This document shows, piece after piece, positions 1 to 7,988 of a DNA stretch of 64,000 nucleotides. The DNA is from Tetragenococcus osmophilus (GTDB taxonomy: Bacteria > Bacillota > Bacilli > Lactobacillales > Enterococcaceae). Where the stretch lies: positions 248,001 through 312,000 of the forward strand of contig NZ_CP027783.1 in the NCBI RefSeq assembly GCF_003795125.1, written 5' to 3'. A program made the translations under genes and the position numbers. The notes beneath the pieces were generated by a model, which saw nothing but the letters and a program-made list of their open reading frames with translations, was not told the origin of the DNA and ran no database searches. The stretch's first letter is position 1. Each line of letters opens with the position of its first letter.

Positions 1-1
1 T

Positions 2-430
2 AGCATGATTTATCTTAATAAATATTTGATGAACCGGGAAGTCGGATTTACCTTAAGAGTACTCGAAATTTTCAAAGACTTTGGTTTAAATTATGAACAT
101 ATGCCTTCAGGAATTGATGATATTTCTATTATCTTACGAGCAAATCAACTTACTCCGGAAATAGAAGAAGAATTATTACGCAAAATCGCTTATGTCATTG
201 ACCCAGATGAGCTACGAATTACACATAACCTTTCGATGGTTATGATCGTTGGCGAAGGGATGAAACAGCGAGTAGGAAGCATGGCTGAAAGCACAGCAGC
301 TTTGGCTAGGAAAAAAATTAATATCGAAATGATTAACCAAGGTGCTTCCGAGGTTAGTATTATGTTTGGTATTCATGAAGATCGCGAACAAGATGCTATC
401 CGGACTTTGTATTATACTTTTTTTGAATAA
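2..430 (+). CDS. Aspartate kinase, C-terminal part (gene cut by window edge)
   Basis: The reading frame is open from base 2, so the true start lies outside the window and only about 142 C-terminal residues are visible. The segment GFTLRVLEIFKDFGLNYEH followed by MPSGIDDISII, and later GMKQRVGSMAES with NIEMINQGASEVSIMFGI, are the two tandem ACT domains of aspartate kinases. These domains bind the allosteric amino acid (lysine or threonine), while the missing N-terminal part would phosphorylate aspartate, the first step to lysine, threonine, methionine and diaminopimelate. The gene converges on the oligopeptide-binding protein gene. Which isozyme it is cannot be decided from the ACT part alone. 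Confidence 0.88.
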   Translation, partial: SMIYLNKYLMNREVGFTLRVLEIFKDFGLNYEHMPSGIDDISIILRANQLTPEIEEELLRKIAYVIDPDELRITHNLSMVMIVGEGMKQRVGSMAESTAALARKKINIEMINQGASEVSIMFGIHEDREQDAIRTLYYTFFE

Positions 431-449
431 AATGAAGCTAAACTGAAAG

Positions 450-675
450 CTATGTCCTGAATTAATTTTTAGGACATAAGTCCATCTGATTTATGTCCTG
501 TAGAAAATTACAGGACATAGATCTACTCAACTTATGTCCTGTAATTGCCATCTACCCTTTTTATGAAGTGATTTTTTGCCAAATAGGACATAAGTACGCC
601 AAACTTATGTCCTGAATCAAATTTTAGCACATAACTTTTTAAAACCTATGTTCTTAAATTAAATTCAGGACATAG
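450..675. repeat. Hairpin array A (TATGTCCTG / CAGGACATA family)
   Basis: Five inverted-repeat units sit in the intergenic space between two convergent genes. They lie at 450-479, 492-519, 533-592 (long loop), 606-633 and 646-675. The best unit, 492-519, is TATGTCCTGTA, six loop bases, TACAGGACATA. No coding capacity is visible. Arrays of the same unit lie at 38309-38462, 48464-48659 and 51240-51435. Confidence 0.85.
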
Positions 676-710
676 ATATAATGATTTTTTTCTTAAATTT
701 GTTTTCTAAT

Positions 711-742
711 AAAAAAGACCGACTATATAGTCGATCTTTTTT
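711..742 (-). terminator. Rho-independent terminator of the OppA-like gene
   Basis: The inverted repeat GACCGACTATATAGTCGATC is flanked by A and T runs, so it can act on both strands. It lies directly behind the stop codon of the minus-strand lipoprotein gene. Confidence 0.8.
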
Positions 743-743
743 A

Positions 744-2390
744 TTATTCTTCTATGGACGCCCATTTGTAATCGTATTTCGCACCAGCTCCATGAGTCAC
801 AATTCCTTTAACATTGTCTGAAATCAGATGACCTTCAGCTTTTTGATAAACTGGAATGACACCCATTTCTTCATTTATGATACTTTCTGCGTCAAGTAAG
901 TCTTGGAAACGCTCTTCAGGTTCATTAGCGTGAGTTGTCGAAGCTTCTTCAACTAGCTGATCGTATTCCTCGTTACTCCATTGACCACGGTTATAAGAAT
1001 TACCGGTTTGGAATAAATCCGTAAAACTGCTCGGGTCCGCATAATCTGCTGCCCAGCCGCCAACTACTGCATCAAATTCTCCTGATTCAGAACGATCTAG
1101 ACGTACACTAAAAGGTACAGTCGAAGTCGTAACATCTAATCCTTCAAGATCTTTCCATGCGCCTTGAATATATTCAGCTGCCTTTTTAGAAGCATCTGTG
1201 TCTTCAGCTAACAGATCGAATTCAAGTGTATCAATGTCTAGATCTTCTTTAGCTTTTTCCCAATGTTCTTGGGCTTTTTCGGGATCATAAGTCAATGTAG
1301 AATCAGAAACTTCTGTAAAATCCTCATCTGTCTCAGGATCTTTCCCCGTTTCTTTAGGTAATAGGTTTGTCGAAGCTTCTGAGCCATCACCTAATACTTG
1401 CTCGACTAAAGAATCACGGTCCAAAGCATAAGAAAGAGCTAGCCGAAGATCTTTGTTATTAAACGGTGAATCTTCTTCTCTTTGATTTAATTCAATATAA
1501 GCAGTACGTGCTTCTTTTACGGATTGGTATTCTGGATCATTTGCGTTTTGTTGCGCTAACTCTCCTGTAAGAACAACATCATCCGTTTGTCCATCTTGGA
1601 ATAAGTTTAGCCCTGTAGAAGATTCTTTCACTACCGAAACGTTAATTTCATCTAAATCTACATTTTCATTATCCCAATACTCTTCATTGGCAGTATAACT
1701 CCATTCTGTATCTGAACCAGCGCCATCAAATTCCGTTAAAGCAAAAGGTCCGTTATAAATCGAATCATCACTAGTTTCAGCATAAGCATCCCCTTTTTCT
1801 TCCACTACTTCTTCTGGTTGAGGAAAGAAAGAAGGAAAGGCTAATAAGTTATCAAAAAAAGGTGTTGGAGTATCTAGTTTAACTTCTAATTCGTAATCAT
1901 TTACCGCTGTAATCCCTAATTCAGAAGGATCTTTATCTCCTTCAATAATATCATTTCCATTTTCAACATAGCCATAAAGATAAGCATATTCTGCCGCCGT
2001 TTCTGGATCTACGGTACGTTGCCATCCATAAACATAATCATCTGCAGTTACTGGATCTCCATTTGACCATTTGGCGTCTTCTCTAAGTTTTATATTATAA
2101 GTCAAACCATCTTCTGAAACTTCAGCCATTTCTGCAGCCCCAGCTGGTTGTGGTTCACTATTTTCATCTAGACGGTAAATTCCTTCATAGACATTGTTTA
2201 ACGCTGTAAAACTAATCGTGTCTGTTGCTAGTGATAAATCTGCAGAAGGCATTTCCTGAACAACTGATAAATTAAAAACTTGTTCATTTCCTCCGCCTTC
2301 GTTTCCACTATCTGCTGTATTTCCTGTAGTACAAGCAGTGAGTAGCAACGTACTCCCCGCCATAACCCCCAATAATTTTCCCTTTTTCAT
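744..2390 (-). CDS. Oligopeptide ABC transporter substrate-binding lipoprotein (OppA family)
   Basis: The 548-residue protein starts with a lipoprotein signal peptide whose lipobox is LLTAC (Cys20). It continues with the family-5 solute-binding fold, including LREDAKWSNGDPVTADDYVY and the GGWAADYADPSSFTDLF region typical of OppA. It would capture peptides outside the membrane for uptake. The mature part is very rich in Asp and Glu, which may reflect life in salt. A good ribosome site (AGGGAG) precedes the ATG. No permease or ATPase gene lies beside it, so it is an orphan receptor that must use an Opp system elsewhere. The exact ligand is unknown. Confidence 0.92.
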   Translation of the reverse strand: MKKGKLLGVMAGSTLLLTACTTGNTADSGNEGGGNEQVFNLSVVQEMPSADLSLATDTISFTALNNVYEGIYRLDENSEPQPAGAAEMAEVSEDGLTYNIKLREDAKWSNGDPVTADDYVYGWQRTVDPETAAEYAYLYGYVENGNDIIEGDKDPSELGITAVNDYELEVKLDTPTPFFDNLLAFPSFFPQPEEVVEEKGDAYAETSDDSIYNGPFALTEFDGAGSDTEWSYTANEEYWDNENVDLDEINVSVVKESSTGLNLFQDGQTDDVVLTGELAQQNANDPEYQSVKEARTAYIELNQREEDSPFNNKDLRLALSYALDRDSLVEQVLGDGSEASTNLLPKETGKDPETDEDFTEVSDSTLTYDPEKAQEHWEKAKEDLDIDTLEFDLLAEDTDASKKAAEYIQGAWKDLEGLDVTTSTVPFSVRLDRSESGEFDAVVGGWAADYADPSSFTDLFQTGNSYNRGQWSNEEYDQLVEEASTTHANEPEERFQDLLDAESIINEEMGVIPVYQKAEGHLISDNVKGIVTHGAGAKYDYKWASIEE

Positions 2391-2601
2391 TCTACATACT
2401 CCCTTTTATACAAGTACCACTTGTTTAATATGAGTAATATTGTACAAAAGCTCTCATCTTTTTGCAATCTTTTTTTCAGAAATTATTTAATTTTCTAATT
2501 TATCTAAATATTCAAATAAAAAATACGTTTTTTAAACCTATATTCTTTTAAAAAAATAAGAAACTCCGTTATACTTAAGGCAAAGAAAGGGAGGATGCTA
2601 A

Positions 2602-3051
2602 ATGGTATGGAATATGCAAGATTACCCATCAACAATGAAAAATTTAGACGAACTCGTCCGCAAAAAAGCAATTGATATGGCGAATGCTTTATTACAAGAT
2701 GGCTATCCAGAAGATCGGGCCATCCCTATTGCCACTAAGCAAGCACAAAGATGGTATGACAACGCAAGTCCAGAAGAAAAAGAGTCTTTTCGTCGCGAAG
2801 CCCCTCCTAAAAAAACCGATCAACACGATGGAGCAAAGCAAAACGAAAATCTCTTAGATACCAATGTACAAGTCAAATACCAAGACAAACAATGGCAAGT
2901 GATTTCAAAAGGCGCTAAAAAGCCTAGCGAAACTTATGATAGTAAGGACGAAGCGATTGAACGTGCAAAATATATCGCTCAAAACAAAGAAACAAAACTC
3001 GAAATTTATAAGCAAGATGGACAACTACAAGAGACACGAGACTATTCCTAA
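2602..3051 (+). CDS. DUF2188 domain protein
   Basis: This 149-residue soluble protein has two parts. Residues 1-70 (MVWNMQDYPSTMKNLDELVR..., with QAQRWYDNASPEEKE) are a helical segment often seen in small Firmicutes proteins. Residues from about 88 (VQVKYQDKQWQVISKGAKKP ... YDSKDEAIERAKYIA) match the DUF2188 pattern, a small beta-alpha unit of unknown function. AGGGAGG lies 8 bases before the ATG. It is a single gene closed by a terminator. The role is unknown; stress-related or nucleoid-related roles have been guessed for relatives but nothing here shows it. Confidence 0.75.
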   Translation: MVWNMQDYPSTMKNLDELVRKKAIDMANALLQDGYPEDRAIPIATKQAQRWYDNASPEEKESFRREAPPKKTDQHDGAKQNENLLDTNVQVKYQDKQWQVISKGAKKPSETYDSKDEAIERAKYIAQNKETKLEIYKQDGQLQETRDYS

Positions 3052-3057
3052 CAAAAA

Positions 3058-3096
3058 GATCTCCCTTTAAGCTTACACTCAAGGGAGACCTTTTTT
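3058..3096. terminator. Bidirectional rho-independent terminator
   Basis: TCTCCCTT and AAGGGAGA form a stem flanked by A and T runs. It separates the convergent DUF2188 gene and the HAD/NTP-pyrophosphatase operon. Confidence 0.85.
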
Positions 3097-3106
3097 ATTA
3101 TAATTA

Positions 3107-3616
3107 TTATTTATCAGTAGTTTTCATTTGACGCATTAATTCTTCTTTAATTTTTGCTTCCGGAGCGTACTCTTTTTCCCAATTTTCCGGTTTTAATACT
3201 TTATTGGTCTTGGGGTCATAATGTGGTTTTCCATCTGGAAAAATTTTGCCCATATTTGCTTGATGAACGATTTCCATTACTGGCTTTGGATCGACACCTA
3301 ATAATACAAATGAACCATAAGTAAAATACAACAAATCTGCTAAAGCATCCGTCTGTGCTACTAAAGGATCAAAGTCTGAAGATTGTTTTTGTAAAACTTT
3401 TTCTTTTGCTTGATCAACTGCATCATGTAATTGATTCACCATTTCTAAAAACTGTTCCTTATTCCCTCCACTTGTCGCATATAATAATTCCACAAGTTCT
3501 TCTACTTTAAAGCCTGCCCGATGCAGTGCTTTTGTTGAATTAAAAGCCGTCGGTTCAACTGGTTTTTCTGGATTAAATGTCTCATGAAATTCTTCTGCCA
3601 TCTTAAATGGTTGCAA
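3107..3616 (-). CDS. MazG-like / phosphoribosyl-ATP pyrophosphohydrolase-fold protein
   Basis: The 169-residue protein has the all-alpha NTP pyrophosphatase pattern: KVEELVELLYA near residue 36 and TDALADLLYFTYGSFVLLG near residue 90 supply the acidic metal ligands (E-x-x-E and D-x-x-D type). The C-terminus (MGKIFPDGKPHYDPKTNKV) resembles Lactobacillales proteins of this group. It probably hydrolyses a nucleotide to its monophosphate and pyrophosphate. The start is a TTG at 3616, chosen because AGGAAGG lies at the right distance from it; the internal ATG at 3601 is too far. It is the last gene of an operon with the HAD and DUF72 genes, 14 bases after the HAD stop. Confidence 0.78.
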   Translation of the reverse strand: MQPFKMAEEFHETFNPEKPVEPTAFNSTKALHRAGFKVEELVELLYATSGGNKEQFLEMVNQLHDAVDQAKEKVLQKQSSDFDPLVAQTDALADLLYFTYGSFVLLGVDPKPVMEIVHQANMGKIFPDGKPHYDPKTNKVLKPENWEKEYAPEAKIKEELMRQMKTTDK

Positions 3617-3630
3617 AACGATCTTCCTTC

Positions 3631-4485
3631 CTATTCATTTATCAATTGATAATATTGTAATGCAGTAAATATCCCTTCTTGATCATTACTATGTGTTACA
3701 TAATCTGCAATTTGTTTAGTTCTTGTTGAAGCATTTCCCATTGCAATACCTACTCCAGCACCTTGAATAATTTCAATATCATTCAAATGATCACCAAAAA
3801 CCATTATCTCCGCTAAATTTATACCTAAATGGGCACTTAAAAATCGCAGACCAGCTAATTTAGAACTACCCTTAGGGACTAAATCTACAGAATACGGATT
3901 AGAACGCTTAAGATCACAATTAGGTAAAGCCGCTGTAAGTTTTTCTGTTTCATATTCAGCACTGAGCATTACGCATTGATAAATCGGCTCTTGTAAAATA
4001 GCTAGATTCGCATAACGCTGTTTCCTACGATTGGGGCTATATTTTTGTAAAGCACGCTTTACTTTACGAATAGGAAACCAATAAGGGATAAAACGAGCTA
4101 AACGTAATAAAGCACCTGACTGGCTAAAACGCATCGTCCAACTACCTTCTGTATGGTCTTTGGCGCATAAAATCATTTGACGAGAATACTGATCTGCATA
4201 AGAGATAATTTCATCCAAAGCTTTTTGTTCAAAAGGCTTGGCATAAATCATTTGCTCTTTAGTATAAACGAGTTGTCCATTGCAAGCGATAAATAAATCA
4301 AAAGGTAAATCCTTTAAGATACGAGCAACACTTGTAGGAGTACGCGCCGTGGAAACCCCACAAATAATCCCTTTATTATGTAGCGTTTCTATCGCCTTTT
4401 TCGTACTTCTAGCAATTTTTCCTCGACTTGTTAAAAGCGTTCCATCTAGATCGAAAAAAACAGCTTTGATTTTTTGTTTTACCAA
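3631..4485 (-). CDS. Cof-type HAD family phosphatase
   Basis: The 284-residue protein shows the haloacid dehalogenase motifs in order: FFDLDGTLLTSRG (nucleophile Asp, near residue 11), GVSTARTPTSV (motif II Thr), KGSSKLAGL (motif III Lys), and VFGDHLNDIEII (motif IV). The large C2 cap between motifs II and III places it in the Cof/YidA group, which dephosphorylates sugar phosphates, nucleotides or flavin phosphates. The substrate cannot be told from sequence. It sits four bases behind the DUF72 gene and ahead of the NTP-pyrophosphatase gene, a tight operon that suggests housekeeping of metabolites. Confidence 0.9.
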   Translation of the reverse strand: MVKQKIKAVFFDLDGTLLTSRGKIARSTKKAIETLHNKGIICGVSTARTPTSVARILKDLPFDLFIACNGQLVYTKEQMIYAKPFEQKALDEIISYADQYSRQMILCAKDHTEGSWTMRFSQSGALLRLARFIPYWFPIRKVKRALQKYSPNRRKQRYANLAILQEPIYQCVMLSAEYETEKLTAALPNCDLKRSNPYSVDLVPKGSSKLAGLRFLSAHLGINLAEIMVFGDHLNDIEIIQGAGVGIAMGNASTRTKQIADYVTHSNDQEGIFTALQYYQLINE

Positions 4486-4489
4486 CTTT

Positions 4490-5320
4490 TTAAAACAACT
4501 CCATCTGATTGGGATTTAAATTGTCAAAATCCAATTGCAAAAGGTCCTTGAATTGCAGGGCGTTTTCCGCTGCATCGCCTCCTGCATTATTGTTAAAAAT
4601 TACCGCTATTTTCTTACTTTGCTTTTCAGCCTCAGCAACAACTTCTTTAAGACCTTCTAGCTCCTCTTTTTGATACCGATAATTGGTACGTAAACGTTTC
4701 GCATCCGGTCCAGTCGCGTTCCAACCAGCATCATTTCTTCCATGAAAGCGAAAGAAAGTAAATTCAGAATTAGTTACATAATCATCCAAAGGAATGGTGC
4801 TCGATAACTTTTTCGGTTCATCTACCATTACTAAAGAAAAATGTTGTTCTTTCATAAAAGCTCTTGTTTGTTCTAAAAAAGATGCACTGTACCAACTGTT
4901 ATTGCGTAATTCAACGGCTAACGGGACGCTAGGAAATATTTGCCGTATTTTTCTTAAATAATCCACATTTTCACGTGTACAAGAAAAAAATGGAGGAAAT
5001 TGAGCTAATAAACAAAATAACTGCCCCTGCTCAATCATAGGACGCAAACTCTCCAGAAATTCTTGTGCAAGTTCATCAAGTGAGCTACCTTCTGCAAGGT
5101 TTTCGTGTTTCGTAAAAACTTTTGGTAGCTTCATAATAAACTGAAAGTTTTCAGGAACTTGTTTGAGCCATTCTTTAACATAATCTTGTTTAGGGATTGC
5201 ATAAAAACTAGTGTCCATTTCTACCAGAGGGAAATGAGCAGCATATTCAAATAAACTACTTTCTTTTTTACCAGTTAAATAAGTATGTTCTTTAAAACTT
5301 GTGCAACCGATTTGAATCAT
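4490..5320 (-). CDS. DUF72 family protein (YecE/YunF-like)
   Basis: The 276-residue protein matches DUF72: it opens with IQIGCTSFKEH and contains FPLVEMDTSFYAIP, FQFIMKLPKVFTKH, PLAVELRNNSW, TFFRFHGRNDAGW and AVIFNNNAGGDAAENALQF, all hallmark blocks of this TIM-barrel family. Its function is unknown. It is the first gene of the three-gene operon that continues with a Cof-type phosphatase and a MazG-like protein. Confidence 0.9.
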   Translation of the reverse strand: MIQIGCTSFKEHTYLTGKKESSLFEYAAHFPLVEMDTSFYAIPKQDYVKEWLKQVPENFQFIMKLPKVFTKHENLAEGSSLDELAQEFLESLRPMIEQGQLFCLLAQFPPFFSCTRENVDYLRKIRQIFPSVPLAVELRNNSWYSASFLEQTRAFMKEQHFSLVMVDEPKKLSSTIPLDDYVTNSEFTFFRFHGRNDAGWNATGPDAKRLRTNYRYQKEELEGLKEVVAEAEKQSKKIAVIFNNNAGGDAAENALQFKDLLQLDFDNLNPNQMELF

Positions 5321-5420
5321 TTAATTTCCTTCTTTATTTTAAAGTTGCATCTATTATAAAGACAAAAAAACAGAAACGCAACAAAATGGAATTTGTCGTG
5401 TTTTTCAATATTTATATATA

Positions 5421-5468
5421 AAAACTCCGCTTGTTCATTGGAAATCCTCCAACAACCAAGCGAAGTTT
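5421..5468 (-). terminator. Terminator behind the acyl-ACP thioesterase gene
   Basis: On the minus strand AACTTCGCTTGGTTGTTGG folds on CAATGAACAAGCGGAGTT, followed by TTTTTA. It ends the thioesterase transcript. Confidence 0.8.
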
Positions 5469-5472
5469 CTAT

Positions 5473-6213
5473 TTATCTTTTTCGCCATAAAATTTGGGCT
5501 TCACAATAAGTTTCTCCTGCAATTTGGATCGCATGTCGTGTTTTCTTCTTGTCTTCTTGTTGATCGACAACTTCAAAAAGACTTTCAATTTGATTGCCGT
5601 ATTCTACTTCTTTATCAAAACGAATATTCATATATTCTGGCTCATAAGTCGTCAAAAAGTCATATCCTAACCCATCGATAAACCAGTTAAGATATACCGC
5701 ATTATTTACATGATGATTGCCATCAATATCGTAAAAACGAACACGATAAGGCACGCTGTCTGGTGCTTCTAAAGACTCAATTTTAGGAGGACGTTTAATC
5801 TTAGTTATCTTTTCGCTTTCAAATGGGGCAATAATTTTTTCACTCACACTGCTTATTTTGCGTGTATTATAATTCATCAAAGAAAAAATAGACTCAATAC
5901 GAACAAGCTCTTCCCCATCTTCTGTAGTAATCCAAAAATTCCGGTAGCAAAAGTATTTATTATATTCCATGGCTTGGGTGGTCACTTGTACTTTTTCGTT
6001 AGCTTCAGGTAAACGAGAAACAAAAATTTCATAATGTGTAATAATCCATGTAACCCCAAGCTGTTGAATATAATCATTCCCTCTGTTCAAAGCATCACTT
6101 TGCTCTTCAGAAACTTTAATCACAATAGCAATCATAGTAGATAACTTCATGGTGCGATTTACATCACATTCATAATAAGTAACCTCATGCGGAATTGTAT
6201 ATTTTGTTGCCAA
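5473..6213 (-). CDS. Acyl-ACP thioesterase
   Basis: The 246-residue protein has the double hotdog layout of FatA/FatB-type acyl-[acyl carrier protein] hydrolases: TYYECDVNRTMKLSTMIAIV in the first hotdog, GVTWIITHYEIFVSRLPEANE, and in the second hotdog the catalytic region YDIDGNHHVNNAVYLNWFID with the conserved Asn and His. It releases free fatty acids from acyl carrier protein in the cytoplasm, which can adjust membrane lipid composition. It is transcribed alone. The chain-length preference is not readable from sequence. Confidence 0.9.
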   Translation of the reverse strand: MATKYTIPHEVTYYECDVNRTMKLSTMIAIVIKVSEEQSDALNRGNDYIQQLGVTWIITHYEIFVSRLPEANEKVQVTTQAMEYNKYFCYRNFWITTEDGEELVRIESIFSLMNYNTRKISSVSEKIIAPFESEKITKIKRPPKIESLEAPDSVPYRVRFYDIDGNHHVNNAVYLNWFIDGLGYDFLTTYEPEYMNIRFDKEVEYGNQIESLFEVVDQQEDKKKTRHAIQIAGETYCEAQILWRKR

Positions 6214-6296
6214 GCTGTAACTCCTCCTTCAAAAGTACCAAAAACTTCATAGACTAGTATAACAAAAAAATTATAATAAATCTGGTCATTTTTGAT

Positions 6297-6327
6297 AAAA
6301 AAAAGAAGAGCACACGCACTCTTCTTT
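6297..6327 (-). terminator. Terminator behind the cystine transporter gene
   Basis: AAGAAGAG and CTCTTCTT form an 8-bp stem followed on the minus strand by eight T residues. Confidence 0.85.
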
Positions 6328-6344
6328 AAAGGAAACACTTTTCC

Positions 6345-7739
6345 TTACACTTCATTTTCGGTAACTACTTGGTTAGAATCATTTAACGTATCGCGATCCA
6401 AATCATGGAGCCTTGCGCTTGTTACAACACCAGCTACCATGCTATCACTTACGTTTACTAGCGTTCTAGCCATATCAATCAACGGTTCAACTGAAATAAC
6501 TAAACCTACGATAGCTAGTGGCAAGTTCATTGAACTCAATACGATCAGCGAAGCAAATGTTGCACCGCCACCAACGCCGGCTACGCCAAATGAACTAATC
6601 GTTACAACTAAGATTAACATGATAATAAAGCGCCAATCGAAAATATTCACGCCAGCCGTTGGTGCTACAATAGTAGCCAACATTGCTGGGTATAAACCAG
6701 CACATCCATTTTGACCAATAGAGATACCAAAGCTTCCTGCAAAGTTTGCCGTTGCATCTTCTACGCCTAAAGCTTTCGTTTGCGTTTCAAGGTTCATTGG
6801 TAATGCACCCGCACTTGAACGAGAAGTAAAGGCAAAACTCAATACTGGAAATGCTTTTTTGAAGTAAGTTATTGGGTTTACTCGAACAGATGCTAGTAAC
6901 AAACTGTGCATAAGTAAAACGATAATCAAACCTACATAAGAAGCAATAATAAATGTACCTAAATTAACAATTGCACCAAAATCACTTGTTGCTAATACGT
7001 TTGTCATCAAAGCAAATACACCAAAAGGCGTTAGACGTAAAACAAGCGTTACAATACGCATAACGATATTGTATAGACTTTCGATGATACGACTGAACGT
7101 TTCCGCTTGTTCTGGCGCTTTGCGTTTGACACCTAGGTAAGCTACTCCAACAAAAGCAGAAAAAATTACAACACCAATTGTACTTGTATCCCGACTACCA
7201 GCAAGGTCCGCAAACACATTTGTTGGAATAAAGGATAAGATTTGTTCAGGAATTGATAGATTTTGTACTTCTGATTGTTGTTGAGTAAGCTCAGCAATTC
7301 GACTTGTTTCTTCAGAGCCTTGAGTAAATTGGGCTCCATCCAAATTAAACAGCATTACCATTGTAATTCCGATCAAAGCAGCGACTGCCACAGTTCCTAA
7401 CAATGTCGCTAATACGGAAAAACTGATTTTTCCAATCTTTGAACTTTCCTTCATGCGCGTAAACGCACTTACAATGGAAACAAAAACCAATGGCATGATG
7501 AGCATTTGAAGTAAAGCAACATAGCCGTCACCAACAATGGACATCCAATCAAGTGACTGTTCCACAACTGGACTTTCTATACCAAAAATCAGTTGCAAAA
7601 GACCACCAAAAAGGATACCAGCAAACAAACCAATAAATACACGCGTTGAGAACTTCGCATGTATTTTTTGCATATGATAAAACACATATAAAACTGCAAC
7701 AAATAAAAGTAAAACAATTACAGTGAGCAGATTTGTCAT
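6345..7739 (-). CDS. tcyP: L-cystine symporter, dicarboxylate/amino acid:cation symporter family
   Basis: The 464-residue membrane protein belongs to the DAACS (glutamate-transporter fold) family. The N-terminal half has several hydrophobic helices; the substrate-binding HP1 and HP2 areas appear as FAFTSRSSAGALPMNLETQ and VGGGATFASLIVL, and FAGSFGISIGQNGCAGLYPA is the conserved TM7 region of the TcyP branch. It imports cystine using an ion gradient. A strong AAAGGAGG site precedes the ATG. A sigma-A promoter lies at 7868-7896, giving a leader of about 120 bases. Confidence 0.88.
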   Translation of the reverse strand: MTNLLTVIVLLLFVAVLYVFYHMQKIHAKFSTRVFIGLFAGILFGGLLQLIFGIESPVVEQSLDWMSIVGDGYVALLQMLIMPLVFVSIVSAFTRMKESSKIGKISFSVLATLLGTVAVAALIGITMVMLFNLDGAQFTQGSEETSRIAELTQQQSEVQNLSIPEQILSFIPTNVFADLAGSRDTSTIGVVIFSAFVGVAYLGVKRKAPEQAETFSRIIESLYNIVMRIVTLVLRLTPFGVFALMTNVLATSDFGAIVNLGTFIIASYVGLIIVLLMHSLLLASVRVNPITYFKKAFPVLSFAFTSRSSAGALPMNLETQTKALGVEDATANFAGSFGISIGQNGCAGLYPAMLATIVAPTAGVNIFDWRFIIMLILVVTISSFGVAGVGGGATFASLIVLSSMNLPLAIVGLVISVEPLIDMARTLVNVSDSMVAGVVTSARLHDLDRDTLNDSNQVVTENEV

Positions 7740-7867
7740 TTAGCTTCCTCCTTTAATTTCTACGTATAATGACAAGTCCGTCAAGGGAAGTAAAGGTTCC
7801 TAGTGACCATTCTTCAACAGTACACTCTAATGAAAATACGTGTGAAAGATTCATTAGTGACGGTTTC

Positions 7868-7896
7868 ATTATAAACGGACGTACCTCGGTTGTCTA
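7868..7896 (-). promoter_or_regulatory. Predicted sigma-A promoter of the cystine transporter gene
   Basis: On the minus strand TAGACA (-35) and TATAAT (-10) are separated by exactly 17 bases. The predicted leader downstream carries an inverted repeat CACTAATGA / TCATTAG (7827-7858) and a start-codon-initiated 33-codon ORF (7753-7854) that has no Shine-Dalgarno sequence. Confidence 0.6.
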
Positions 7897-7988
7897 ATAA
7901 TTACACTTGTATTTAGTAAGTTACTGTCTTTTAGCCCTTGAGAAGTTGTGCTATAGTAGATACGCATATAGTAAAGGAGGCTTTTTCC

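Noticed and set aside
450-675. CRISPR array
   Set aside because: The repeats are palindromic hairpins with variable short loops and irregular spacing, spacers are not of uniform length, and no cas gene is near.
6292-6714. 140-codon plus-strand ORF
   Set aside because: It is antisense to the well-supported cystine transporter gene and includes its terminator; composition is that of a shadow frame.
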